DNA of 64,000 bases from Chelatococcus sp. (GCA_003248805.1 QFQY01000021.1:1-64000); one strand, 5' to 3'. Shown: positions 7,060 through 16,098, counted from the first letter of the stretch. Notes: a model not told the origin generated them from the sequence alone. Made by a program: numbers and translations.

Positions 7060-9234
7060 ATGAGCGCTCGAGCCGGAAGCCAGCTTCGGGATGAGACGAC
7101 CTCGCCGATGGACGAAGCGGGGCGGGGCGACATGCTCGACCTGTCGGCGCTCTGGGCGGCCATCAAGCGGCAGCGTCGCTGGATCATCGGGCCGACGGTC
7201 GCCGCGCTCGGCCTGTCCTTCGTCGCCGTCAACCTCGTGACGCCGCGATACACGGGCGAGTCGCGCATCCTGCTCGAAAGCCGCGAGAGCTTCTTCACGC
7301 GCCCGGGACAGGGCGGCGGCGAGACCACGGGCCAGCAATTCGACGCCGAGGCCGTGCAGAGCCAGGTTCAGGTCATCATGTCTCGCGACCTCGCGCGCGA
7401 GGCGATCAAGCGCATCGGCCTCGTCGGCAATCCCGAATTCGACTCGGGCGCGGGCGCGCTGGGCGCGCTGCGGAGCATCGGCGTGATGCTGGGGCTCGGC
7501 GGGCACCCGGCCGACCGCTCGCCCGAGGACCGGGTGCTCGACAAGTATTTCGACCGGCTGCTCGTCTATCCCGTGGGCCGCTCGCGCATCGTCGCGGTCG
7601 AGTTCACCTCGCGCGATCCCGAACTGGCCGCCCGCGCCGCCAACATCATCTCCGAGACCTATCTGGAGATGCAGGAGGCCGCCAAGCAGGACACCGCCCG
7701 CAGCGCCTCGTCCTGGCTGTCGAACACCATCGAGCCGCTGCGCAAGCGGCTGGCCGAGGCCGAGGCCAAGGTCGAGGATTTCCGCTCGCGCAACGGCCTC
7801 TTCTCCGGGCCGAACAACACCAGCATCTCCGGCCAGCAGCTCGCCGAATTGTCCTCCCAGCTTTCCGCCGCGCGCAGCCAGCAGGCCGAGGCGCAGGCCA
7901 AGGCCGGCCTCATCCGCGACGCGATCAAGCAGGGGCGCACCTTCGAGATTCCGGACGTCGCCAACAACGAACTCGTTCGCAGACTGATCGAGCAGCGCGT
8001 CAATCTGCGCGCCCAGCTCGCGCTGGAATCGCGCAACCTTCTGCCCGAGCACCCGCGCATCAAGGAGCTCAACGCCCAGCTCGCCGACCTCGAAGGGCAG
8101 CTCCGCGCCGCCGCCGAGCGCACCGTCCGCACCCTCGAGAACGAGGCGAAGATCGCCGGCCAGCGCGTCGAGAGCTTCACCGCCGCGCTCGAGGGCCAGA
8201 AGAAGAACGTCTCGACGGCCAACGACAGCGAGGTGCAGCTGCGCGCGCTGGAGCGGGATGCCCGCACCCTGCGCGAGCAGCTCGAGCAGCTCATGCTGCG
8301 CTACCGCGACGCCGTCGCCCGCGACACGCAGAACGCTGCGCCCGCCGATGCCCGCGTGATCTCGCGCGCCGTCGAGCCGACCACCCCGTCCTTCCCCAAG
8401 AAGCTGCCGGTGGTGCTGGTCGCCACGCTCGCGAGCTTCTTTATCGCGCTGGCGGTCGTGGTCTCCCGCGAACTCCTGAACGGTCGCGCGGCCGGGGAGG
8501 CGGCGCCGCGCCCCGTGCCCGGCGAGATGCGCGAGGAGGAGCCGATGATGCCGGAGATGCCCGTCGTCGCGCCGCGTCGCGAGCGGGTTGCCGGCCTGCT
8601 CAGCCAGGGCGGCCGGATCGGCCAGATCACGCTCGATTCCGCCGAGCCCGAGCAGACGCTGGCCGATCTCGCCGAGCGGACCGAGGAGCCGCCGCGCGGC
8701 ATGGCGCCTCTGGTGCTGGTGCTCGACGGCGCCAGCCCGGGGGCTGCGACGGCGCGCGATCTCGCGGAGCTGCTGTCGCGGCGCTGCCGCTGCATCATCG
8801 TCGATCTGACGGTGGACGACGACAGCGGCGAGCCGGGCTTCTCCGAGCTGCTCGCCGGCGAGGCGCTGTTCTCCGACATCATCATGCGGGAGCCGGGCTC
8901 GCGGCTCCACCGCATCGGCACCGGCCATGCGGGCAGCGCGGCGGTCCTCGCCGCGACCGATCTCGTCGATGTGGCGCTCGACGCGCTCTGCGAGACCTAT
9001 GACTGGGTGCTGGTCGCCGCCGCTTCGGGCGATACGACGCCTGCGCTGGCGCCGATCGCGCGCCGCGCCCAGGGTGGACTGGTCATGGCCGGCCATCTCG
9101 GCAACGGCCATGCGGTAGAGGTCTCCTACCAGCTGGCCGATCTGACGCCGTCGCCCGTCGCCCTCGTGCTCGATCCCGCCATGGCTCCGGCGCCGCCGGT
9201 GCGGGCGCCCGAGCAGGACGAGGCGCTGGCCTGA
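7060..9234 (+). CDS. GumC/Wzc-like polysaccharide co-polymerase with degenerate kinase domain
   Basis: A 724-residue inner-membrane protein that should control chain length and export of the exopolysaccharide. It has a Wzz domain with a first membrane helix at about 41-60 and a long coiled-coil periplasmic region (about 190-440) rich in Glu, Arg and Gln. A second helix lies at about 448-470, followed by a cytoplasmic BY-kinase-like region. The expected Walker A lysine is missing: around residue 558 the sequence reads GASPGAAT instead of GxxxxGK(S/T). The C-terminus lacks a tyrosine cluster. The domain is therefore probably not a tyrosine kinase. ATG 7060 was chosen; 7009 and 7108 are in frame. 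Confidence 0.88.
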   Translation: MSARAGSQLRDETTSPMDEAGRGDMLDLSALWAAIKRQRRWIIGPTVAALGLSFVAVNLVTPRYTGESRILLESRESFFTRPGQGGGETTGQQFDAEAVQSQVQVIMSRDLAREAIKRIGLVGNPEFDSGAGALGALRSIGVMLGLGGHPADRSPEDRVLDKYFDRLLVYPVGRSRIVAVEFTSRDPELAARAANIISETYLEMQEAAKQDTARSASSWLSNTIEPLRKRLAEAEAKVEDFRSRNGLFSGPNNTSISGQQLAELSSQLSAARSQQAEAQAKAGLIRDAIKQGRTFEIPDVANNELVRRLIEQRVNLRAQLALESRNLLPEHPRIKELNAQLADLEGQLRAAAERTVRTLENEAKIAGQRVESFTAALEGQKKNVSTANDSEVQLRALERDARTLREQLEQLMLRYRDAVARDTQNAAPADARVISRAVEPTTPSFPKKLPVVLVATLASFFIALAVVVSRELLNGRAAGEAAPRPVPGEMREEEPMMPEMPVVAPRRERVAGLLSQGGRIGQITLDSAEPEQTLADLAERTEEPPRGMAPLVLVLDGASPGAATARDLAELLSRRCRCIIVDLTVDDDSGEPGFSELLAGEALFSDIIMREPGSRLHRIGTGHAGSAAVLAATDLVDVALDALCETYDWVLVAAASGDTTPALAPIARRAQGGLVMAGHLGNGHAVEVSYQLADLTPSPVALVLDPAMAPAPPVRAPEQDEALA

Positions 9235-9261
9235 CGCCGATCCGCGGCGAGAAAGGCCCGA

Positions 9262-10491
9262 CTATTCGTCGGCCGGCGGGGCTGGCGCTCGCCTGAGCCA
9301 CCGCGACGAGCGTTGCGCGAGCTTCAGCAGCAGCGGCGATCGCTTGACGCGGCGCTTGGCGGCGCGTTTCGCGCGGCTGATCCAGGCGAAGGCGCGTCCC
9401 CTGGCCGTGATCGGCACGAAGCTGTCGACGAGTTCGTCGCGCTCGTCGCAGATCGAGGTCTTGTAGCGCGCCTCCCCGACACCGAGGTCGAAGACCGTGA
9501 AGCCGTCCCGGCATTTGAGCTTGATCAGCTCGACGAGCAGGATCTCGCCGGGGCTCATGCGCACGGCGGGGCTGTCCATCTCGAAGGAGGTGGCCATGCC
9601 GGAAAAGCGCTCGCCCTGGACCGCGCCGACATAGGTGGCGACCGGCTTGCCGTCGAGTTCCAGCGCGTAGAGCTCGAGTGCGGGTGGCGCGCCGCTTCCC
9701 GCCTGCGCCGCCCTTTCCAGAAAGCGTCGCACGGACGGATCGGCGAAGGGATCGAGCACGCCCATCTCCCGGAAGCGCGCCGCCTTCTGGGCCAGGAACG
9801 TGTCGACCAGCCGGGCGATCTCCTGCGGCTCTCGCGCCCTGACGAGCCGCGACGAGCCGATCTCGGCAAAACGGTTGCGCTTGGTCTTGAGCTTCTTCTG
9901 GGCGTGGCGGCTCATCGAGCGCTTGAGCGTCGCCTCGCCGTCGCCGGGAATGAGGGCGAGCTTGTAGGCGCCGCTCGGGCTCGGCGCCGAGGCGAGGGCC
10001 GCCAGCGGATTGGGCATGCCTTGCCACGAGACCGGTTGGTTGGCGAAGACGAAGGCATCGAGCCCGCCGATGGCGGCGGCGATGTCGGACAGCATCACGC
10101 GCGTCGCACTGGTATCGAGCGCGGCGGCGAAGCGGGGCTCGTAGACGCCCATGTGATAGTTGGCATGCTTGCCGCCGATGAACTCGGCGAAGCGCACGCC
10201 GTTGCGCCGTGTCAGGACGAGCGGCAGCAGCGCCACCAGCACTCCTTGCGCGTCGCGCAGCAGCACATAGCGGACATCCATGCCATGGGCGGCGCCGACC
10301 GTCTCGACGAAGGCGCGGACCCAGCCATGGCCCTGATAGGGCGTCAGCAGGGCGCGTCCCTCGAACTCCCGCCATTCCGCCGCGATCGCGTCGATGCCGG
10401 TCACGACGTTGAGCGTCCGCCACGGGCGCAGGGCGGTCTCGTCCTGCTCCTTGGCCTGTGCGGATGCCGTACGGCTGGCGATGGCTGACAT
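9262..10491 (-). CDS. BioF2/FemAB-like acetyltransferase (GNAT superfamily)
   Basis: A 409-residue cytoplasmic protein of the Acetyltransf_6 (CelD/BioF2-like) family found in exopolysaccharide and cellulose loci. A two-lobed GNAT arrangement is visible. The N-terminal half holds the YQGHGWVRAFVE segment (about 49-60). The C-terminal half has ELYALELDGKPVATYVGA, then SPGEILLVELIKLKCRDG and FDLGVGEARYKTSI, the usual ending of this family. It probably adds an acyl or aminoacyl substituent to a precursor. It converges on the GumC-like gene with a 27-bp gap and no clear terminator. Confidence 0.82.
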   Translation of the reverse strand: MSAIASRTASAQAKEQDETALRPWRTLNVVTGIDAIAAEWREFEGRALLTPYQGHGWVRAFVETVGAAHGMDVRYVLLRDAQGVLVALLPLVLTRRNGVRFAEFIGGKHANYHMGVYEPRFAAALDTSATRVMLSDIAAAIGGLDAFVFANQPVSWQGMPNPLAALASAPSPSGAYKLALIPGDGEATLKRSMSRHAQKKLKTKRNRFAEIGSSRLVRAREPQEIARLVDTFLAQKAARFREMGVLDPFADPSVRRFLERAAQAGSGAPPALELYALELDGKPVATYVGAVQGERFSGMATSFEMDSPAVRMSPGEILLVELIKLKCRDGFTVFDLGVGEARYKTSICDERDELVDSFVPITARGRAFAWISRAKRAAKRRVKRSPLLLKLAQRSSRWLRRAPAPPADE

Positions 10492-10614
10492 GGTCGGGCT
10501 GTCGTGATGGCGCTGCGCTCGCCGCTCTTTAACCCGGCATTGTGAACGGACCGGTCAAGGTCCCGGCAGGAGACCGCCCGATCGGTCGACAGGATTAGCG
10601 AGTGGTTGCCGCGA

Positions 10615-11670
10615 ATGATCGACTGGCGTCACAAGGCCTTCTCGGCCGCCTTCTCGGCGATCGCGCTGACCGGCGCCGACCGCTGGGGCAGGGGGCTCGC
10701 CCAGGGCATGGGCGTGATCCTGACGCTGCATCACGTCCGCCCGGCCCGCTCGGATGGCTTCCAGCCCAATCGCCTGCTGGCGATCACGCCGGAATTCCTC
10801 GACGCGACGCTGACGCTGGTCCGCGCGCAGGGCTACGATCTCGTCTCCCACGACGAGGCGCTGGCGCGCCTGGCGGCCGGCCGCTCTCCCCGCTTCTTCG
10901 TCGCGCTCGCCTTCGACGACGGCTATCGCGACAATGTCGAGCATGCCTGGCCGGTGCTGGCGAAGCATGGCGCTCCCTGGACCCTGTTCGTGACGCCGGG
11001 CTTCGCCGACCGGACGGCGCGGCTCTGGTGGCTGGAGCTGGAAGAGGCGATCCGGGCCTTGCCACGGATCGAACTGGCCCTGCCGGATGGCCCGTTTTCG
11101 ATGCCGGCCGCGACCGATCCGGAGAAGGCTGCAGCCTTCGCCAGGCTCTACTGGCGTCTGCGCAAACAGCCGGAAGCGATTCTGCTGACTCGCATTTCCG
11201 CACTCGCCGCGCAGGCGGGAATCGATCCCGCCGCGCTGGTCGAGCGTGAATGCCTGCCCTGGGAGACGTTGCGATCACTCGCCGGTGCACCGGGCGTCAC
11301 GGTCGGCGCGCATACGCTCACGCATCCCATGCTGGCCAAGCACGACGCCGAGTTCGCTCGCCGCGAGATCGTCGAGAGCAAGGCGCGGCTGGAGGCGGAA
11401 CTCGGTCTGCCCATTCGTCATATCGCCTACCCGGTCGGGGACCGGGCATCGGCCGGCCCGCGCGAATTCGCCATGGCGCGCGAGGCGGGCTTTGCCGCCG
11501 CCGTGACGACGAGGCCCGGGCATCTCTTTGCCGAGCACGCCGCCCATCTCCACGCCCTGCCGCGCGTCTCCCTCAACGGCCTGCACCAGAGCGAGGCGGC
11601 GGTCAGGGCGATGCTTTCGGGACTGCCGTTCTGGCTTTGGAACCGGGGGCGGCGGGTGAGTGTGGGATAG
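10615..11670 (+). CDS. polysaccharide deacetylase (NodB/CE4 fold)
   Basis: A 351-residue CE4 deacetylase-like protein. The metal and catalytic motifs are recognisable: LTLHHV near residue 37-42, AFDDGYRDN at 99-107 (catalytic base and metal aspartates), and HTLTHP at 233-238 (two metal-ligand histidines). No clear signal peptide is visible, so it may act on lipid-linked intermediates at the cytoplasmic side or use a non-classical N-terminal anchor. The substrate is probably an N- or O-acetylated sugar of the exopolysaccharide made by the neighbouring genes. ATG 10615 is preferred over an in-frame TTG at 10606. Confidence 0.86.
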   Translation: MIDWRHKAFSAAFSAIALTGADRWGRGLAQGMGVILTLHHVRPARSDGFQPNRLLAITPEFLDATLTLVRAQGYDLVSHDEALARLAAGRSPRFFVALAFDDGYRDNVEHAWPVLAKHGAPWTLFVTPGFADRTARLWWLELEEAIRALPRIELALPDGPFSMPAATDPEKAAAFARLYWRLRKQPEAILLTRISALAAQAGIDPAALVERECLPWETLRSLAGAPGVTVGAHTLTHPMLAKHDAEFARREIVESKARLEAELGLPIRHIAYPVGDRASAGPREFAMAREAGFAAAVTTRPGHLFAEHAAHLHALPRVSLNGLHQSEAAVRAMLSGLPFWLWNRGRRVSVG

Positions 11671-11695
11671 GACTCCGGTCTGCCGGAAGGCCTTT

Positions 11696-11776
11696 CGTCA
11701 TTGCGAGCGCAGCGAAGCAATCCAGGGAACCACGCGCTCTACGAGGCTGGATTGCTTCGCTGCGCTCGCAATGACG
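11696..11776. repeat. 81-bp perfect palindromic repeat unit
   Basis: Two 29-base arms, 11696-11724 (beginning CGTCATTGCGAG) and 11748-11776, are exact reverse complements around a 23-base spacer. The arm sequence matches my memory of dispersed intergenic palindromes in Hyphomicrobiales genomes. It lies between the deacetylase and the convergent DUF2842 gene, where it could act as a bidirectional transcript end. Confidence 0.9.
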
Positions 11777-11804
11777 ATAATGCGGCGAAGGCCGTTCCCG
11801 CCGT

Positions 11805-12014
11805 CTACGCCTCGTCCCGCCGCTCCATCCACTTGATCAGCGGCAGCAGCGGCAGCACCCAGGCGAGGCCCAGCGCGATATAGGCCACTGTCTGCACGAG
11901 CTTCGGCGCCTCCGTGATCCGGCCCTGCGCCAGCGCCATCGCGACCAGCGCATAGACGCAGACGAAGACGAGAACGATCACCGTCCCGACGAATTTGCGG
12001 CTGCGCTGCTTCAT
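11805..12014 (-). CDS. DUF2842 small inner-membrane protein
   Basis: A 69-residue protein with two hydrophobic helices (about residues 9-29 and 38-58), starting MKQRSRKFVG and ending KWMERRDEA. It matches the alphaproteobacterial DUF2842 family in size and layout, and its function is unknown. ATG 12014 is preceded by GGGAGAG with six-base spacing. Upstream in-frame ATGs at 12029 and 12053 lack such a site. It is divergent from the heme A synthase gene. Confidence 0.82.
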   Translation of the reverse strand: MKQRSRKFVGTVIVLVFVCVYALVAMALAQGRITEAPKLVQTVAYIALGLAWVLPLLPLIKWMERRDEA

Positions 12015-12145
12015 GCCGGTCTCTCCCATGGCCTGCGCCTTCGTCTGCGGCAACGGGCGCGTTGCCGGGGGCGCTTTGCGGTTCTATCTCTCATCCGCGC
12101 GCCGTCTTGTGAAGCGTACCGGCGCGCGAGCGAGGGATTTCTCCG

Positions 12146-13219
12146 TTGACGATCGCCCTGTCCCGATCTGCTGACCCTGCCGTGGCGGGGGTGTCCGGCG
12201 GCCATCGCGGCATCCGGCTCTGGCTCTGGTCGGTCGCCGCGCTCGTCTTCGTCATGGTCGTCGTCGGCGGCGCGACGCGGTTGACGGGCTCGGGCCTCTC
12301 GATCACCGAGTGGAAGCCGATCACCGGGGCCCTGCCGCCGCTCTCGGCGCAGAGCTGGGCCGAGGAGTTCGGGAAGTACCGGGCGAGCCCGCAATACCAG
12401 CTGCTCAACCAGGGCATGAGCCTGGGCGAATTCCAGTTCATCTACTGGTGGGAGTGGGGCCACCGCCAGCTCGGCCGCTTCATCGGGCTGGTCTATCTCG
12501 CCGGGTTTCTGGTCGTGGCGCTGCGCCGGCTGCTGCCGGCCGGCCGGACCGCGACGCTCTTCGGCATGGGGCTGCTCCTCGGCCTGCAGGGCGCGATCGG
12601 CTGGATCATGGTCGCCTCGGGGCTCGAGCCCGGCATGACGGCCGTCGCCCCGGTCAAGCTGACTCTGCACCTCACCTTCGCCGGCCTCTTCTTCGCGTCC
12701 GTCGTCGCCTTCGCGACCGCGCTGACGCCGCCGCGCCGGTCCGAGAGCGGGCGGGGCAGGGCGGCGGCGTGGCTGCTGCTGCTCCTGGTCTTCGCCCAGA
12801 TCGCGCTCGGCGGGCTCGTCGCCGGCTCGCGCGCGGGCTTCACCTTCAACAGCTGGCCGCTGATGGACGGGGCTCTGGTCCCGCCGGCCTCGATCCTGTT
12901 CGCCGGAACGCCCTTCTGGGAGAACTTCGTCGACAACGTCGCGCTGGTGCAGTTCAACCACCGCCTCGGCGCCTATCTGCTGCTGGCGGTGGCGCTCTGG
13001 CATGCGTGGCGGATGCGGATGGCCGCGCCGGGCTCGGGCAGCGCCAGGCGGGCCAGCGCGATCGCCGGCCTGACGCTGGCCCAGGCGGCGCTCGGCGTCG
13101 TGACGCTGCTGCTGGTCGTGCCGCTCTGGGCCGGGCTGGCGCATCAGGCGCTCGGCTTCGCAATCCTCGCGATGGCCGTGGTGCATGTCACGCGGACGGA
13201 GCAGGCGGCGCGGGCCTGA
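12146..13219 (+). CDS. ctaA: heme A synthase (COX15/CtaA)
   Basis: A 357-residue, eight-helix membrane enzyme that oxidises heme O to heme A for aa3-type cytochrome oxidase. Family motifs are in order: GGATRLTGSGLSITEWKP, the EWGHRQLGR helix with a heme-ligand histidine, KLTLHLTFAG, FNSWPLMDG, VQFNHRLGAY and HQALGFA, each contributing conserved histidines. This is the alphaproteobacterial/mitochondrial COX15 subtype, longer than the Bacillus type. The start is TTG 12146, with GAGGG nine bases upstream. An ATG start would lose the N-terminal cytosolic segment. Confidence 0.94.
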   Translation: MTIALSRSADPAVAGVSGGHRGIRLWLWSVAALVFVMVVVGGATRLTGSGLSITEWKPITGALPPLSAQSWAEEFGKYRASPQYQLLNQGMSLGEFQFIYWWEWGHRQLGRFIGLVYLAGFLVVALRRLLPAGRTATLFGMGLLLGLQGAIGWIMVASGLEPGMTAVAPVKLTLHLTFAGLFFASVVAFATALTPPRRSESGRGRAAAWLLLLLVFAQIALGGLVAGSRAGFTFNSWPLMDGALVPPASILFAGTPFWENFVDNVALVQFNHRLGAYLLLAVALWHAWRMRMAAPGSGSARRASAIAGLTLAQAALGVVTLLLVVPLWAGLAHQALGFAILAMAVVHVTRTEQAARA

Positions 13220-13231
13220 CACGTCCCCGCC

Positions 13232-13364
13232 GTGATTCCGGGGCTTCGCGCAGCGAAGAACCCGGAACCCACGACTGGCCCGCAGCGGCTCACGGCGCCA
13301 GTCGGTTCAGGCTCTCCCGGTCGTGGCTTCCGGGTTCACGCCTGCGGCGTGCCCCGGAATGACG
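13232..13364. repeat. imperfect long inverted repeat
   Basis: Arms 13232-13275 and 13320-13364 are imperfect reverse complements sharing blocks such as ATTCCGGGGC, AACCCGGAA and CACGAC. The sequence differs from the palindrome at 11696. It sits between ctaA and the convergent metY and may act as a transcript-end structure. It looks like one of the intergenic palindrome families of Hyphomicrobiales genomes. Confidence 0.75.
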
Positions 13365-13377
13365 GACCGGACGGCGA

Positions 13378-14655
13378 TCAGGCAAGCGCCTGGTCCAGAT
13401 CCGCGATCAGGTCCTCGACATCCTCGAGCCCGATGGACAGGCGCACCACCTGCGGGCCGGCGCCGGCCTCGGTCTTCTGCGCGTCGGTGAGCTGGCGGTG
13501 GGTCGTCGAGGCCGGGTGGATCACCAGCGAACGCGTGTCGCCGATATTGGCGAGATGCGAGAACAGCTTGAGCTTCGAGACGAGCTTCACGCCGGCCTCG
13601 TAGCCGCCCTTGAGCCCGAAGGTGAAGACGGCGCCCGCGCCCTTGGGCGAATAGCGCTTGGCGAGGTCGTGGTACTTGTCGCCCGCCAGCCCGGGATAGC
13701 TCACCCATTCCACCGCCGAATGCTTCGCCAGATGCGTGGCGACCTTGAGCGCGTTCTCGCAGTGGCGCTGCATGCGCAGCGGCAGGGTCTCGATGCCGGT
13801 CAGGATCATGAAGGCGTTGAAGGGCGAGAGCGCCGGGCCCATGTCGCGCAGGCCGAGCACGCGTGTCGCGATGGCGAAGGCGAAATTGCCGAAGGTTTCG
13901 CCCAGCACCATGCCGTTATATTCCGGCCGGGGCTTCGACAGCATCGGGTAGCGCTCGTCGCCGACCCAGTTGAACGAGCCGCCGTCGACGATCAGCCCGC
14001 CGATGGAATTGCCGTGGCCGCCGAGGAACTTGGTGGCCGAGTGCACGATGATGTCGGCGCCGTGCTCGAAGGGGCGGATCAGATAGGGCGTCGCCATCGT
14101 GTTGTCGACGATGAGGGGGATGTTGTGCTTCTTCGCGATGGCGCTGATGCCCGCGATATCGACCACCACACCGCCCGGATTGGCGATGGACTCGATGAAG
14201 ATTGCCTTGGTCTTCGGCGTCACGGCGGCCGCGAAGGCCTCCAGATCGTCCGAATCCGCCCAGATCACATTCCAGCCGAAGCTCTTGTAGGAGTGGTTGA
14301 ACTGGTTGATCGAGCCGCCATAGAGCTTGCGCGCCGCGACGAATTCGTCGCCAGGCTGCAGCAGGGCGTGGAAGGTCAGGAACTCGGCCGCGTGGCCGGA
14401 CGCGACGGCGAGCGCCGCCGTGCCGCCCTCCAGCGCCGCGACGCGCTCTTCCAGGACGGCGTTCGTCGGGTTGCCGATGCGGGTGTAGATGTTGCCGAAA
14501 GCCTGCAGGCCGAACAGCGAGGCGGCGTGGTCGACATCGTCGAAGACGAAGCTGGTGGTCTGGTAGATCGGCGTGGCGCGTGCGCCGGTGGCCGCATCGG
14601 GCGCGGCGCCCGCATGGATGGCGAGCGTGTGGAATCCCGGTGCCCGGTCGGTCAT
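13378..14655 (-). CDS. metY: O-acetylhomoserine sulfhydrylase (aminocarboxypropyltransferase)
   Basis: A 425-residue PLP enzyme of the Cys/Met metabolism family, which makes homocysteine from O-acetylhomoserine and sulfide. Visible motifs are ATPIYQTTSF (27-36), YTRIGNPT (57-64), the phosphate-cup ASGHAA (85-90), VDNTMATPYL (183-192) and the PLP lysine Lys209 in HSATKFLGG. The length is typical of MetY. The homoserine dehydrogenase gene elsewhere in this window supplies the upstream pathway. A TTGACG-17-TAAAAC promoter lies upstream. Confidence 0.93.
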   Translation of the reverse strand: MTDRAPGFHTLAIHAGAAPDAATGARATPIYQTTSFVFDDVDHAASLFGLQAFGNIYTRIGNPTNAVLEERVAALEGGTAALAVASGHAAEFLTFHALLQPGDEFVAARKLYGGSINQFNHSYKSFGWNVIWADSDDLEAFAAAVTPKTKAIFIESIANPGGVVVDIAGISAIAKKHNIPLIVDNTMATPYLIRPFEHGADIIVHSATKFLGGHGNSIGGLIVDGGSFNWVGDERYPMLSKPRPEYNGMVLGETFGNFAFAIATRVLGLRDMGPALSPFNAFMILTGIETLPLRMQRHCENALKVATHLAKHSAVEWVSYPGLAGDKYHDLAKRYSPKGAGAVFTFGLKGGYEAGVKLVSKLKLFSHLANIGDTRSLVIHPASTTHRQLTDAQKTEAGAGPQVVRLSIGLEDVEDLIADLDQALA

Positions 14656-14691
14656 GGCGTGCTCCCTGATGCCTTCTGAAATCGAGACGTT

Positions 14692-14726
14692 GCGTTCGTT
14701 TTAAAGAACGCTCCCGAAGGCGTCAA
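14692..14726 (-). promoter_or_regulatory. metY promoter with dyad at the -10 box
   Basis: On the minus strand TTGACG (14726-14721) and TAAAAC (14703-14698) are separated by 17 bases. The -10 element sits inside an inverted repeat, GCGTTC (14692-14697) and GAACGC (14706-14711) on the plus strand, an obvious position for a repressor. I saw no SAM-II riboswitch consensus in this leader. Confidence 0.55.
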
Positions 14727-14742
14727 TTCGCGGCCCGCTTCA

Positions 14743-15978
14743 TCACGTCGCTTCGCGCGCGCGAGGCGCGAGCTCGGGCCCGATATGCTCCGGCCGGACG
14801 CCCATGCCGATCAGCCGCGCCGGGATGCGTCGCAGCAGCGGCACATGCTTGAACAGCCGCATCGGCCAGGGCGGGGCGATGGCACCCTTGCTCGCGAGAA
14901 TCGGCGAGATCAGCCGGTTCTGGATCGTGACCTGAAGGGCCTGCGTGACCTTGACCGGCCATTCGCGCCGGGCCTGGACGGCCGCGAGATCGGTGTCCGC
15001 CAGGCGTCTCTCCCGCAATGGCGCGGCCAGCAGGTTCGCCGCCGCGACAGCGTCCTGGATGGCCAGGTTCACGCCGACGCCGCCGATCGGCGACATCGCA
15101 TGCGCGGCGTCGCCGATGCACAGGAGGCCCGGCTGCCACCAGCGTTCGAGGCGGTTCACGGCGACCGAGAGGAGCTTGATGTCGTCCCAGGAGGCGAGTT
15201 CGCCGAGCCGTGCGGAAAGATGCGGCGCAAGCGCGGCGAGCCCCTGCCTGAACGCCTCGAGTCCGTTCGCCCGCAACGCTTCGAGCGATCCCTTCGGGAT
15301 GACGAAGGCGCATTGCCAGTAGTCGCCGCGGTTCAGCATGATGAAGAAGCGCCCGGCTGCGATCTGGCCGAGCGTCTGGGGCGGATCGCCCGGCCGATGC
15401 GACAGCCGGAACCAGAGTACGTCCATGGGGGCACCGATATCGGTGACCTGAAAATGTGCTGCGTCGCGCAGGTCGGAGCTGCGACCGTCCGCCGCCACCA
15501 CCAGCGCGGCCTCGATGGCGAGCGACCCGTCCGGCGTCTCGGCGGTGACGCCGATGACGCGGCCGGACTCGCGCAGGACGTCGGTCGCTCGGGTCTGCAT
15601 CAGCAGCGTGAAATGCGGCAATGCCCGGCCCTGGTCGGCGAGGAAGTCGAGGAAATCCCATTGCGGCATGAAGGCGATATAGGGCGCGGCGACGGGGAGA
15701 TGGCTGAAATCGGCCATCGGGATCTCGTCCTCGCCGATGCGGACGGAAACATGCCGTTCCTTGGTGTGCGGCAACGTCAGGAATGCGTCGAGCAGCCCGA
15801 GTTCCTTCATAAGCTCCATCGTCGAGGGATGGATCGTGTCACCGCGAAAGTCGCGCAGGAAATCGGCATGCTTTTCCAGCACGACGACGTCGATGCCGGC
15901 GCGAGCCAGCAGGAAACCGAGCATCATGCCGGCGGGGCCGCCTCCGGCGATGCAGCAGGTCGTGGTCAGCTCGCGCAT
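14743..15978 (-). CDS. FAD-dependent monooxygenase/oxidoreductase (UbiH/PHBH-like)
   Basis: A 411-residue class A flavoprotein monooxygenase-like enzyme. The FAD dinucleotide fold is at the N-terminus (CIAGGGPAGMMLG, residues 9-21), the DG motif is in VVAADGRSSDLR, and the GD motif is LLCIGDAAHAMSPIGG, which contacts the flavin ribityl chain and is followed by GVNLAIQDA. The substrate is unknown; p-hydroxybenzoate and ubiquinone hydroxylases are relatives. ATG 15978 has GGGAGGG five bases upstream. It shares a strand with metY, but the 87-bp gap with its own promoter suggests separate transcription. Confidence 0.85.
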   Translation of the reverse strand: MRELTTTCCIAGGGPAGMMLGFLLARAGIDVVVLEKHADFLRDFRGDTIHPSTMELMKELGLLDAFLTLPHTKERHVSVRIGEDEIPMADFSHLPVAAPYIAFMPQWDFLDFLADQGRALPHFTLLMQTRATDVLRESGRVIGVTAETPDGSLAIEAALVVAADGRSSDLRDAAHFQVTDIGAPMDVLWFRLSHRPGDPPQTLGQIAAGRFFIMLNRGDYWQCAFVIPKGSLEALRANGLEAFRQGLAALAPHLSARLGELASWDDIKLLSVAVNRLERWWQPGLLCIGDAAHAMSPIGGVGVNLAIQDAVAAANLLAAPLRERRLADTDLAAVQARREWPVKVTQALQVTIQNRLISPILASKGAIAPPWPMRLFKHVPLLRRIPARLIGMGVRPEHIGPELAPRAREAT

Positions 15979-16098
15979 GGCGTCCCTCCCGATCCGCGCA
16001 GGGGATGGAATGCGCACTCGGCGATCCGGCTCGGCCGGATGCGCGCGGCGAGACGATCTGGCGTTAGGATAGGAGGGGTTTCGGCGCCGCGATAGCCG

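Noticed and set aside
7003..9111. 700-codon open frame opposite the GumC-like gene
   Set aside because: Its composition is Arg/Gly/Glu-rich without any family motif, and it is the antisense of a well-supported gene. High GC removes stop codons on the opposite strand.
14656..14742. possible SAM-II riboswitch before metY
   Set aside because: I found a promoter and a dyad but not the conserved pseudoknot pattern; a covariance search would be needed to be sure.
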